Assembly: GCF_004366595.1 (NCBI RefSeq)
Contig: NZ_SORE01000012.1
Coordinates: 62,001 to 126,000 of the forward strand
DNA length: 64,000 nt
Reading direction: 5' to 3'
From: Paraburkholderia rhizosphaerae
Lineage (GTDB): Bacteria > Pseudomonadota > Gammaproteobacteria > Burkholderiales > Burkholderiaceae
The notes beneath the pieces were generated by a model. The model saw nothing but the letters and a program-made list of their open reading frames with translations. It was not told the DNA's origin and searched no databases. Made by a program: the position numbers and the translations under genes. This document shows, piece after piece, positions 51,304 to 58,941 of the stretch (positions are counted from its first letter, which is position 1; the number at the start of each line of letters is the position of its first letter).

Positions 51304-52215
51304 TCACGTTTGCGACGCCGCAAGCAGCAGTTGCACCGCAGAACGGCCAACGTGAGGCGCGAGATGCGCGTATCTTTCGGTGACCACGACGGACGAATGC
51401 CCTAGAAGGTCTTTCACAACGTACAAAGACACACCCGCCATAACCAACCAAGACGCAAACGTATGCCTCAGGTCGTGCACACGAAAATTGTCAATGCCTG
51501 CTCGAGCACATGCTGACTGAAAGCCCTTCTGTATCGTCGTTAAACGGGCACCCGACGGAACCGCAAAAACCCACCGCGAACGCGGCACGTGCCTCAAAGC
51601 CCACTCTCGCTGATGAATTAAGGCCTGCAGGGCCTCGTCATTCAAAGGGATAACGCGTCGCTTACCATTCTTCGTCTTCTCTGGCTCCAGCTGCAAAATG
51701 CGACGCCTTAAGTCCACGTTCGCCCACTCCAAACGCAGCAATTCATTCTTACGGCAGCCGGTATGCAAAGCGAGACGAATGAAATTCGGCAAATGCGGCC
51801 TTCGAGCAAATTCCGAAGCCGATGCCACAAGCGACTCCGCTTCCGCCCGGGTGATCCACCGAACGCGGGTACTTGCCACCCCAAGGCCGAGCCGTACTAC
51901 AGGATTTGGAAGATCGCCCCGGTCATGCTCCAGACGCACAAAATTGATCGCAGCAGAAAAGAATCGCAGCTCACGCTGCACTGTCGACTCACTAACACCA
52001 TCCGCCCGGCGAAGCGAAAGATACTCGCGAACATCGGCGCGCTTCAATCGCGACAGATCGCGGCCACCGAAATGCGGCTGCAGTCGCTTCAGTGAATACA
52101 GATCACGTTGCTTGCTGCGATGATCCTTCGCAGCCAGGTAGATTCCCACCACGTCCTCAAACACCATGCTTGACGCCTCAAACGCAGGTTCAACTACCCC
52201 AATAACGTCAGGCAA
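51304..52215 (-). CDS. int: Tyrosine-family phage integrase
   Basis: 303-residue site-specific recombinase. N-terminal core-binding part (VVGIYLAAKDHRSKQRDLYS to VQRELRFFSAAINFVRLEHD), catalytic domain with Arg in LALHTGCRKNELLRLEW (about residue 153), HxxR in VHDLRHTFASWLVMAG (about 247) and Tyr in SSVVVTERYAHLAP (about 281). It should catalyse integration at the tRNA-Val 3' end. Most inoviruses rely on host XerCD or other enzymes, so a dedicated tyrosine integrase is notable. Starts at 52215 or Met 52167. It follows rep by 37 bases. Confidence 0.93.
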   Translation of the reverse strand: MPDVIGVVEPAFEASSMVFEDVVGIYLAAKDHRSKQRDLYSLKRLQPHFGGRDLSRLKRADVREYLSLRRADGVSESTVQRELRFFSAAINFVRLEHDRGDLPNPVVRLGLGVASTRVRWITRAEAESLVASASEFARRPHLPNFIRLALHTGCRKNELLRLEWANVDLRRRILQLEPEKTKNGKRRVIPLNDEALQALIHQREWALRHVPRSRWVFAVPSGARLTTIQKGFQSACARAGIDNFRVHDLRHTFASWLVMAGVSLYVVKDLLGHSSVVVTERYAHLAPHVGRSAVQLLLAASQT

Positions 52216-52252
52216 TCGCAGGACTTAAGCGGATACTCCAAAAGACGTAACG

Positions 52253-53227
52253 TCAGCCCGTGTTGCCTGTCGCCATCCAGAAGACACCAATCCCCTGATT
52301 CCAGTAAAACTGCGCACCGTCACATGTCGCTCCGTTATGCAATACGCATTCATGCGCCTTCACGATCGCGTCGATCGCGCCGAACTCCGGGCCGAGCTGG
52401 GCATATGTCGTCGTCTCCGGCAGCACGATGCCCTTGCTCGTCCAGTAGCGCTTCTTGTTGAACGTCGACGCGTCGCCATCCTTGCCGACGTACTTCGCGA
52501 TATACGTCGCGATCCGGTGACGCATCGAGCGGCCCTTGCCGCCCCATTGACGGAACAACCACGCTTTCTTTTTGTTGCCGATGCTGTCGTTCACAGCGCC
52601 GTCAGTCCCCGATTTGCTGATGACCGAGATCCAGATCGAGCGCAGCAGCTTCCAGTTCTGACGGCCGCTCACCGCGACGTGGATATGCCATGCGCCGCGT
52701 TCCTGACGCTCGAGCACGGCGACGTAGTGGAAATCCTTCACGCGGTTCATTCGCCTGCGAAACTCGTCCCACCACTTCGCCCAAACTTCGATTCGCGTTT
52801 CGTTCTCACGCGTCGATAGCGTCAACATGCGGTCAGCGCGGATCGCCTTGCAGCGCTTGCGTATCATCCGACGCGACCGCTCCACGGACGTCTTAAGCGA
52901 CTTCTCTTCTTTCAGCGTCAGATCCGCTTCAGTCTCGCCTTCAAGCGCTTCACGCTTCCCACGCACGCCACGCGGTAACGCGCGGATCGACTGGAAGTGA
53001 CGCCACACACGCTTGCTAAACGCGACCACCTCTTGCTGGCCATCATCGAAGCGCTGCGTGCGCACCACGTACTCATCCCAGCAATTGCCGTCGATAAAGT
53101 CGGGTAACGTCTCGCCACGCATGCGAGCGTCGTATATCGAATCAAACGTGCTGTACTCGGCCTCCCAACTCTCGCGCGAACGCACCTGGCCGATCACCGC
53201 CTCATCACCTACAATGTCTGTACTCAC
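52253..53227 (-). CDS. HUH-endonuclease phage replication initiator (gpII-like)
   Basis: 324-residue rolling-circle replication protein. The HUH metal motif is GAWHIHVAV (about residue 181) and the tyrosine pair lies in TYIAKYVGKD (about 242, Y-x3-Y), the arrangement of superfamily-2 Rep proteins in plasmids and filamentous phages. It would nick one strand at the origin, probably in the non-coding region just upstream. Start is GTG 53227, eight bases after GGGAG; the open frame runs further upstream to 53329 without support. Confidence 0.88.
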   Translation of the reverse strand: MSTDIVGDEAVIGQVRSRESWEAEYSTFDSIYDARMRGETLPDFIDGNCWDEYVVRTQRFDDGQQEVVAFSKRVWRHFQSIRALPRGVRGKREALEGETEADLTLKEEKSLKTSVERSRRMIRKRCKAIRADRMLTLSTRENETRIEVWAKWWDEFRRRMNRVKDFHYVAVLERQERGAWHIHVAVSGRQNWKLLRSIWISVISKSGTDGAVNDSIGNKKKAWLFRQWGGKGRSMRHRIATYIAKYVGKDGDASTFNKKRYWTSKGIVLPETTTYAQLGPEFGAIDAIVKAHECVLHNGATCDGAQFYWNQGIGVFWMATGNTG

Positions 53228-53813
53228 GTTGGATACTCCCGTTATCCGATGTTTGTCACGGCCCCGGATCGCTGCCAACGATCGCGGGGCTTTCTCTTTC
53301 GCACAGACCCTCAAATACCTACCTAGCATGTGAGGATGCCTATATTCTTCTTTCCGCGCCGCACGTCCTCTTGTGCCTTGTGCGACGCTGTTGATCGCAG
53401 CATTTAGCCTGGCCTTCCGCCGGGCTTTTTTTCTCCACTGATACCGCGAGGTAGCGTCATTTCCGTTAAGTGTTAGAGGTACAAGTTTAGGCGCGCTGCG
53501 CGCGCCGCCTCTGCGGCCTACGGCTCGCGGGAGGCTCGCGCGCCCGCGCCCCGCTCAACCCCTCACCACCTTCGCGCAGCGTCGCCACGCGCCTGATACA
53601 GGCCGCAGCGGTCGTTGCACGCACAACAAACCGGCTTTGCAGGGAGGGGCGGTTCCGCTCACCGCCTTCGCCTGCGTTCAACCATCGCGCCGGAACCCGC
53701 TACTCGGTCCGGTAGGCCGCGCTAAGCCGCGCGACAGACGCCACGACTCCGCAGACACGCCCACGCCCTACTATCGCTGCGATCACGCCCCGGACACTCC
53801 TGACGCTAGACGC
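53228..53813 (-). other. Phage non-coding region with hairpins (candidate origin/packaging signal)
   Basis: 586 bases between the secretin and rep genes, the position of the Ff intergenic region. It holds several inverted repeats: GGCGCGC-TGC-GCGCGCC (53490-53506), a nested hairpin with GCCTC/GAGGC and GCC/GGC (53507-53535), GGCGGT/ACCGCC (53648-53666), and a terminator-like GCCTGGC/GCCGGGC with T7 on the plus strand (53407-53432). Frames in it are Arg-rich and unsupported. By analogy with Ff this should hold the replication origin and packaging hairpin; the nick site was not identified. Confidence 0.6.
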
Positions 53814-55181
53814 CTAGATTTTCTGGACCTGCAACACCAGCAAGACCTCTGTGCGCCCCTTCGAGGCGCTATGCCCGTCAAGGAAATGCGGCAACCAGCC
53901 GAGGCTGTTGTTGGTCGAGCTGGTCGTGTCCTGAACCAGCCCACCGATCACAATCACCTCGCCGTCCTTCATGCTCACGGTTGTTTGCATCTGCCGCGTA
54001 TTCTTCGTCGGCGAATTGTTAACGCCGGTCGTCGTCGCAACGAAACTAGACATCTGCTCTTGCAGCTGCACCTGTATCGCGTCAGCCATCACGGTCGGCT
54101 GAACATCGAAGATCAGACCGGCGTCCTGATACTCCACGGACTGGACCGGCGTACCGCTCGCGCCCTGGTAGCTGATGCTGCCGAGCGTCGGCACCTGCGA
54201 CCCAACGTTAAGCCGCACGCTCGAACCGGACAGCACGCGCGCATGCGGATCGCTCACTTGCTTGAACCGCGTATCCGCGTTCAACGCCGAGATAGCGAAA
54301 TTGAGATAGTTGCTACTGAAGCGCAACGCCGTCGGGTCCTGCGACGTCGGCCCGTTCGACACCGACAGCTGCCCGCCGATGCCTGTCAGCACGTTTGCCG
54401 CAATCGAAAACGCAGAATTACTGTCGTTCTCCGTGTTGACCTCATACACCCAGCCACGCACCACCACCTCACCAGCGGCCCGGTCGAGCTGCGGCAACAG
54501 CTGCCTGACCTTCGAAATCTCAGACGCCGACGCCACGAACACAAGATCGTCAGCCGCCGACACGCCCGAACGGGGCGGCACCGGCAACACACCCGCCATA
54601 GCGCCCGCAGCACCGGAAGCACCTACAGGAGCCGATCCCGCATCGGACGCCACCAAACCACCAACCGGACCCGCCGAGGCCGTCATACGCCCGGAAAACA
54701 GCGGCTGCACCACTTGCGCCAGATACTCCGCCGTGCGGTAACGCGGGCGATACACAAACGTCTCCTGCTCCGGCTGCCTGACCTCACCCACTGGTTTCTT
54801 CGACACAAAATCGACGCCCTCATGCGTCTCTACCCGAAAGCCCTGCGAATCCAGAAACACGCGCACGAACGCATGCAGGTCGCCCGCCTTGCCGTCATAC
54901 TGGAACGACACCAGCCGCGTGTCCTGCAACACCTCCGAGCTGATCACGTGCGGCACATGCATGGCATCGCCGTACAGCAGATCCACCAGCTGACCCACGT
55001 TCACGAACCGCAGATCGAACGCCCCCCCACGACCCAGGCGAAGCGGCGCAACGGGCACCGCTGGAACCGGCGCACTCGAGCTGGACACCAGCGCCGGCAG
55101 CGTAGGCAGCGGAGGCACCACCTCAGCACCCGCCACCAGCTGCGCGAACAGCACACCACCCAATGCAAGCAACCTCTTCAT
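53814..55181 (-). CDS. Phage secretin (gpIV/type II-III secretin family)
   Basis: 455-residue outer-membrane channel for virion exit. Signal peptide (LLALGGVLFAQLVAGAE), N-terminal N0-like domain (FDLRFVNVGQLVDLLYGDAM), then the secretin domain: VPTLGSISYQGASGTPVQSV, YQDAGLIFDVQPTVMADAIQ, STTVSMKDGEVIVIGGLV-type segment (TVSMKDGEVIVIGGLVQDTT) and GWLPHFLDGHSASKGRTEVL. Many inoviruses borrow the host secretin; this one brings its own. ATG 55181 overlaps the Zot stop by four bases. Confidence 0.92.
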   Translation of the reverse strand: MKRLLALGGVLFAQLVAGAEVVPPLPTLPALVSSSSAPVPAVPVAPLRLGRGGAFDLRFVNVGQLVDLLYGDAMHVPHVISSEVLQDTRLVSFQYDGKAGDLHAFVRVFLDSQGFRVETHEGVDFVSKKPVGEVRQPEQETFVYRPRYRTAEYLAQVVQPLFSGRMTASAGPVGGLVASDAGSAPVGASGAAGAMAGVLPVPPRSGVSAADDLVFVASASEISKVRQLLPQLDRAAGEVVVRGWVYEVNTENDSNSAFSIAANVLTGIGGQLSVSNGPTSQDPTALRFSSNYLNFAISALNADTRFKQVSDPHARVLSGSSVRLNVGSQVPTLGSISYQGASGTPVQSVEYQDAGLIFDVQPTVMADAIQVQLQEQMSSFVATTTGVNNSPTKNTRQMQTTVSMKDGEVIVIGGLVQDTTSSTNNSLGWLPHFLDGHSASKGRTEVLLVLQVQKI

Positions 55182-56116
55182 TTCTGAACCCCAACCGGTT
55201 TGTCACTGTCAGCCGCGGCGCCGGACCAGACGGCCACGCGCTCACCGTCCACCACACCTTGCAGCCGCAGCGCATCACCGCGAAACGCGTCGCTCAGTTC
55301 GCTACGAAAATGCCCCTGCGTGTCAAGCAGCAGCACGTATCCGCGACCTTCGACCGCGTACCGGCCAGCCACGCGCCAGCGCCCCGAGGCGGGGTCCTTT
55401 GATCCCGCACCAGGCAGCGACGCAGCAACAGCAGCCGCAGGCACACCAGCGGCAGCGCTCGACGCACTGGCAACCGTCGCAGCCGCACCGACCCCGAATC
55501 CACCGGAAACCGATTTGAAGCCCTTCCAGCCGAGCCAACAGGCGATCAGCAACGCGACCGGCGCGATAAAAAGCGCTTTCGGAATCACGGCCTTCTGCTT
55601 GGTGTGCAGCTCCGAACTGGTGTACAGCTCGAAGACCTTTTTCGGATAGCTCCAGCGCGTTTTCACGGCATCGCGAAAGCCCGCATTCGGGTTATGGCAG
55701 TGATCCCACTCATAGACCATCGCCTGCTTCAGACCGAACAGTCGCCGCACATGCACGTGCCGCCCGACCAGATCGCGAATCGTCTTGTTCATCCGGTTCG
55801 GGTGCTGCGTGATCACCACGAAGTCGACGCCCTTATGACGATGCTTGTGCAGCCATTCAATATCTTCGGTTGGCTTGACGCCGACAGACACAGGCGGCCA
55901 GATACGCTGGACCTCATCGACCACCACAATGTCGTTTGGCTGCACATGGTCAAACCAGCGACGCACCCACGCTTCGTCCACCAGCTCATGATCAATCGCG
56001 AGGTTGGGAATACCGTCCACCACGATTCGCCGCCCCGCCTTGATCTCCCGCAGCAGCGACCAGATCGCAAACAACGTCTTGCCGCTACCCGGTGTTCCCG
56101 TTATCAGCGTGATCAC
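55178..56116 (-). CDS. zot: Zot-family assembly ATPase (gpI)
   Basis: 312-residue inner-membrane ATPase driving virion assembly. Walker A at residues 7-14 (LITGTPGSGKTLFAIW), Walker B-like DIVVVDEVQRIWPPV, and HRHKGVDFVVITQHPNRMNK as in gpI/Zot. One helix near residues 180-200 (ALFIAPVALLIACWLGWKGF) places the C-terminal ~110 residues in the periplasm, where it should contact the secretin. Name refers to the family; toxin activity is not implied. Four-base overlap with the secretin gene. Confidence 0.95.
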   Translation of the reverse strand: MITLITGTPGSGKTLFAIWSLLREIKAGRRIVVDGIPNLAIDHELVDEAWVRRWFDHVQPNDIVVVDEVQRIWPPVSVGVKPTEDIEWLHKHRHKGVDFVVITQHPNRMNKTIRDLVGRHVHVRRLFGLKQAMVYEWDHCHNPNAGFRDAVKTRWSYPKKVFELYTSSELHTKQKAVIPKALFIAPVALLIACWLGWKGFKSVSGGFGVGAAATVASASSAAAGVPAAAVAASLPGAGSKDPASGRWRVAGRYAVEGRGYVLLLDTQGHFRSELSDAFRGDALRLQGVVDGERVAVWSGAAADSDKPVGVQK

Positions 56117-56128
56117 GCCCCGCCCCCG

Positions 56129-56407
56129 TTACTTGAAGAAGAACTTCTTGAAGCTCGACGCACCCGCCATGGCGACACGGGCCGAAATCGCGCCGCCGAT
56201 ATACCCGACGCCCTGAAACACCCCGCCAATGGCCAGCACGTTTGCCAGATCGGCACCCAGACCACCCACAGCGCCGGTCAGCCACTGCATCGCCGTGTTA
56301 ATGGCCAGATCGATTCCGGTCACCGTCATGATTCCGACGCCCAGCGCGATCAACGCCTGAACGATCACCGGCTGGACGAGCGCCAGCAGCCATGTCGCCC
56401 ACGTCAT
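56129..56407 (-). CDS. DUF2523 minor coat protein (gpVI-like)
   Basis: 92-residue hydrophobic protein (WLLALVQPVIVQALIALGVG; GGLGADLANVLAIGGVFQGV) ending in a basic FKKFFFK tail, as in DUF2523 proteins of inoviruses, taken to be the gpVI equivalent at the pIII end of the virion. ATG overlaps the preceding small gene's stop by four bases; 12 bases before zot. Confidence 0.85.
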   Translation of the reverse strand: MTWATWLLALVQPVIVQALIALGVGIMTVTGIDLAINTAMQWLTGAVGGLGADLANVLAIGGVFQGVGYIGGAISARVAMAGASSFKKFFFK

Positions 56408-56532
56408 CGTGCGTACCTCATAGCGATGTGGTCAGCGAAGTCCCGCGACTGCGCCACCGAGTCGAGCAACGTCGCGTACATGTAGCCAAAGAAAACAGCC
56501 ATCACGACGGCGCACACGAACAGCACTCTCAT
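56404..56532 (-). CDS. 42-residue membrane peptide between pIII and pVI
   Basis: ATG 56532 overlaps the pIII-like stop (ATGA) and GGGAG lies seven bases upstream. One hydrophobic helix (VLFVCAVVMAVFFGYMYATL) with a polar C-terminus ending HIAMRYAR. Both ends overlap neighbouring genes by four bases, strong evidence that it is translated. Probably a small structural or assembly protein. Confidence 0.7.
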   Translation of the reverse strand: MRVLFVCAVVMAVFFGYMYATLLDSVAQSRDFADHIAMRYAR

Positions 56533-58070
56533 AGCGACACTCCCATCGCGACAATGAACGCAGCCGCGAGCGCACACAGCGCAAGAATCAGCGGCCGCAG
56601 CTTCCTGGCCACGGTGCACACCGGCTCATACGAAACGGACAATGGCGAACCAAGCACATCCACCGTGACATCCGAAGGACACGCGCCGTCCACCGCGCCC
56701 ACATTCCACGGCGTCAGCGACACGCTTACGGAACTCGACGGAACAGGCTGCGCAGCCGGAGCCGTGCCAAGCGGCGCACAGGCCGACGCGCTGGGTTCAA
56801 GGTCGCAGGGGTTTTCGGAAGGCTGCGTGCCGCTTGACGGTTGGGTGCCGCTTGCCGGTTGGTCACCACCACCTGTCCCCGGATTACCACCGGTACCCGT
56901 ATCACCACCGGTACCCGTATCACCACCTGTCCCGGGATTACCACCGGTACCCGTATCACCACCTGTCCCGGGATTACCACCGGTACCCGGTGACGTAACC
57001 GGCCCTGACTGAGACGGCACGGAACCCGGAAACGGCATCGCTACACCACCGCCATACGGGTCCCCGCTGGTGTAATCGCCGAGCGTCGGAACATACCCAG
57101 GATTCGCCTTGTTCCAGTTCGACACGTCATTCGCTGTAATTGGATTCGCGGCGTTATAGGGGATACCGGCATAGCCGCTCTGCTGGCTCGCCAGCTGCCA
57201 CAACCCGTTAAGCGTATCGGCGACCAGCTGCGGATCAACCGGTGCAGCCAGATCGCCAGGCGGCAGCGACGACAGCGCATCAGCAGGCGTCATTGCCACG
57301 GACTTGGACGGCGCACCAACGCACTGCCCTTGGATCAGAAAGCCCGACGCGCACTCGACGCCCGAATAGCTCTTGTCCATCGTGATGACGAACCCCGAAG
57401 TCGGCGACGGGCTTCCACTACCAAACGCGAGCGTTTGCTGGCAAACAAACCGGTTCCCCGTTTGCATCTCGCAACCCGTCAACGCGTACGTTGCCGTCGC
57501 GCTGCTGTGATACTGCTCATAGGCAACAGCCGCCGAGTACGGATCACCCGCGCATACAGCCTGACAGGCAGTGTCACCCGAGCCATGCCAGTACGGCTGT
57601 CCCTTTACCAGCGCACCGCCCGAGGTCCCAACGCCGACTTTGCCGCCCTTGTCCGGAAGCAGCCACGCGGTAATCATCGCGGACGATACATGGACAGACA
57701 CATTCACCAGCGCGCCGACAGCACCGCACAACAGCACGCCCGCAAGCCCCCCCTTTCCGGCACAGGAAAGCACCCCCTGTAACACGCCTAGCCCCGCAGT
57801 ACCCGCGAGTCCCCACGCGCTGTTAATGCCCTTCGCTGTCGCCGCCGCCTGAGCCGAATTAGGCGAAATGCCAAGTTCGGCCTCCTTTGCGGCAAGCACG
57901 CCAGCCGCCTCAACCTGTGCAACGCTAAAGCCGGTGCCGTTCAGCGGATATGTGCCCAGGATGTTGCCAAGCTCGTCAACGACGAGCGGCGCAACGGTCG
58001 AAGTTTGCGCAAACGCGACGCTCGCAAAGAGCAGCAGGAACGCCGCCACAGCCGCACACAGAAAACGCAT
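56529..58070 (-). CDS. pIII-like adsorption/minor coat protein
   Basis: 513-residue tip protein. Signal peptide (FLCAAVAAFLLLFASVAFAQ), an N-terminal domain of about 340 residues with a hydrophobic stretch (LGVLQGVLSCAGKGGLAGVL) and several Cys, a glycine-rich linker of GTGG(D/N)(T/P) repeats (about residues 360-400), a Pro/Ser segment, and a C-terminal domain ending in a membrane anchor (LILALCALAAAFIVAMGVSL). This layout (receptor domain, glycine linker, anchored C-terminus) is that of pIII proteins, which bind the pilus and TolA. Receptor specificity cannot be read. Confidence 0.88.
   Translation of the reverse strand: MRFLCAAVAAFLLLFASVAFAQTSTVAPLVVDELGNILGTYPLNGTGFSVAQVEAAGVLAAKEAELGISPNSAQAAATAKGINSAWGLAGTAGLGVLQGVLSCAGKGGLAGVLLCGAVGALVNVSVHVSSAMITAWLLPDKGGKVGVGTSGGALVKGQPYWHGSGDTACQAVCAGDPYSAAVAYEQYHSSATATYALTGCEMQTGNRFVCQQTLAFGSGSPSPTSGFVITMDKSYSGVECASGFLIQGQCVGAPSKSVAMTPADALSSLPPGDLAAPVDPQLVADTLNGLWQLASQQSGYAGIPYNAANPITANDVSNWNKANPGYVPTLGDYTSGDPYGGGVAMPFPGSVPSQSGPVTSPGTGGNPGTGGDTGTGGNPGTGGDTGTGGDTGTGGNPGTGGGDQPASGTQPSSGTQPSENPCDLEPSASACAPLGTAPAAQPVPSSSVSVSLTPWNVGAVDGACPSDVTVDVLGSPLSVSYEPVCTVARKLRPLILALCALAAAFIVAMGVSL
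56869..56990 (-). repeat. Tandem repeats encoding the GTGG linker of pIII
   Basis: Alternating 18-base units of the types ACCGGTACCCGTATCACC and ACCTGTCCCGGGATTACC (plus strand) repeated about seven times. They encode GTGGDT and GTGGNP hexapeptides. Near-identity of units suggests recent expansion, so length may vary between relatives. Confidence 0.9.
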
Positions 58071-58079
58071 CGCATCCGC

Positions 58080-58154
58080 TCACAGAAAGAGAATCAGGCC
58101 AACGGCCCAACACGTCGCCACGACAATCGCCACGCACTCGAAATACCAGCTCAC
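58080..58154 (-). CDS. 24-residue membrane peptide (pVII/pIX-like)
   Basis: GTG 58154 lies two bases after the stop of the 87-residue gene with GAGG six bases upstream, and the stop is ten bases before the pIII-like ATG. The product begins MSWYFECVAIVVATCWAVGL and ends ILFL: one hydrophobic helix with an acidic start. Ff phages carry pVII and pIX of about 32-33 residues in this zone. Size, position and composition make it a likely virion-tip peptide. Confidence 0.6.
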   Translation of the reverse strand: MSWYFECVAIVVATCWAVGLILFL

Positions 58155-58155
58155 G

Positions 58156-58419
58156 TCACACCTCACCCGAAGAATCCAGATGCCGCCGGATCGCACGCAG
58201 CGACCACGCCGCAGCCATCACGAACAGCACGGCCGCCCCAATCTGCAAACCCGCGACCTCACCGCCCGCAACCGGTTGGTCATTGCTCAACGTCGAAACC
58301 TGCACATACAGCGCGTTGCCACCGCTATCGGTGCCGCAGCCAATCTGCTGCCCGCCCACCTGCGCGTAAGTGACACCCGCCACGCCACCCGGCCCACATA
58401 CCAGCGACGACACCGCCAT
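58156..58419 (-). CDS. Small phage membrane protein after pVIII
   Basis: 87-residue product with two Cys in the N-terminal half (LVCGPGG; IGCGTDSGG), a likely exported soluble part (ALYVQVSTLSNDQPVAGGE) and one helix near the C-terminus (GLQIGAAVLFVMAAAWSLRA) followed by basic residues (IRRHLD). GGGGG precedes ATG 58419. It sits between the pVIII terminator and pIII, where inoviruses encode minor structural proteins. No specific homology known to me. Confidence 0.65.
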   Translation of the reverse strand: MAVSSLVCGPGGVAGVTYAQVGGQQIGCGTDSGGNALYVQVSTLSNDQPVAGGEVAGLQIGAAVLFVMAAAWSLRAIRRHLDSSGEV

Positions 58420-58432
58420 ACCACCCCCGCAA

Positions 58433-58461
58433 GAAAAAAGGCGTCCAGTTGCCCGGACGCC
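58433..58461 (-). terminator. Terminator directly after the major coat gene
   Basis: Reverse strand: GGCGTCC/GGACGCC stem (58461-58455 with 58446-58440), 8-base loop, then T6. It ends the strongly expressed coat transcript, as the terminator after gene VIII does in Ff phages. Confidence 0.85.
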
Positions 58462-58487
58462 CCGAAAAGGCTATTACCCGGCCCGCT

Positions 58488-58700
58488 TTAACGACCGAGG
58501 AAGCCCCTAACCGTCTTGTAGCCCCACGCCACGACGACCACTGCCAGCACTGCGCCACCGATCGCAACGATTGACGGAATCGTCCCGTTGATCGCGGTCA
58601 CAATGGGCGTTACATCGACACCCGACGCCTGCGCAAAAGCGCCAGTCGATGCAGCTGCACCAGCGGCGATGACGGCCAACTTCGCTTTAAGTCCCTTCAT
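58488..58700 (-). CDS. Major coat protein (pVIII-like)
   Basis: 70-residue precursor: signal peptide ending ASTGAFA (about 23 residues), a short amphipathic part (ASGVDVTPIVTAINGTI), a hydrophobic helix (VAIGGAVLAVVVVAWGYKTV) and a basic C-terminus (RGFLGR) that would line the DNA. This is the standard pVIII architecture. GTAAGGAA precedes the ATG and a terminator follows. Confidence 0.9.
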   Translation of the reverse strand: MKGLKAKLAVIAAGAAASTGAFAQASGVDVTPIVTAINGTIPSIVAIGGAVLAVVVVAWGYKTVRGFLGR

Positions 58701-58738
58701 TTCCTTACCCTCTCAGATTCAACAACACGGCCCGTTAA

Positions 58739-58918
58739 TTAGGATTCGTCCGACTGGGCCAGCTTCGAACGGATCGACTTCCTTGGTGGGTCGCGGCGCA
58801 TGACAACCTGAGTCACAAACGCCACGCCCTTGCAGACGAGATAGACGAACAGCATCGCGTTCAGGAACATCAACTGCACGCCAATCCGGTCCAGCGCATC
58901 AAATGGAATGCTTTGCAT
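58739..58918 (-). CDS. Small membrane protein before pVIII
   Basis: 59-residue product from ATG 58918 (AAAGGGG five bases upstream) with one helix (VQLMFLNAMLFVYLVCKGVA) and a basic, polar C-terminus (RRDPPRKSIRSKLAQSDES). The open frame reaches a GTG at 58942 that overlaps the ParB stop, but the ATG has the better ribosome site. Role unknown; could be a minor coat or assembly protein. Confidence 0.6.
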   Translation of the reverse strand: MQSIPFDALDRIGVQLMFLNAMLFVYLVCKGVAFVTQVVMRRDPPRKSIRSKLAQSDES

Positions 58919-58941
58919 CACTACCCCTTTCGCTAACGACA

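Noticed and set aside
53637..55187. Plus-strand frame of 516 codons over the phage secretin
   Set aside because: Antisense shadow; His/Arg-rich and covers part of the non-coding region.
55178..56116. Zot as a virulence toxin
   Set aside because: Context and motifs show the assembly ATPase of a filamentous phage; the family name does not imply toxin activity here.
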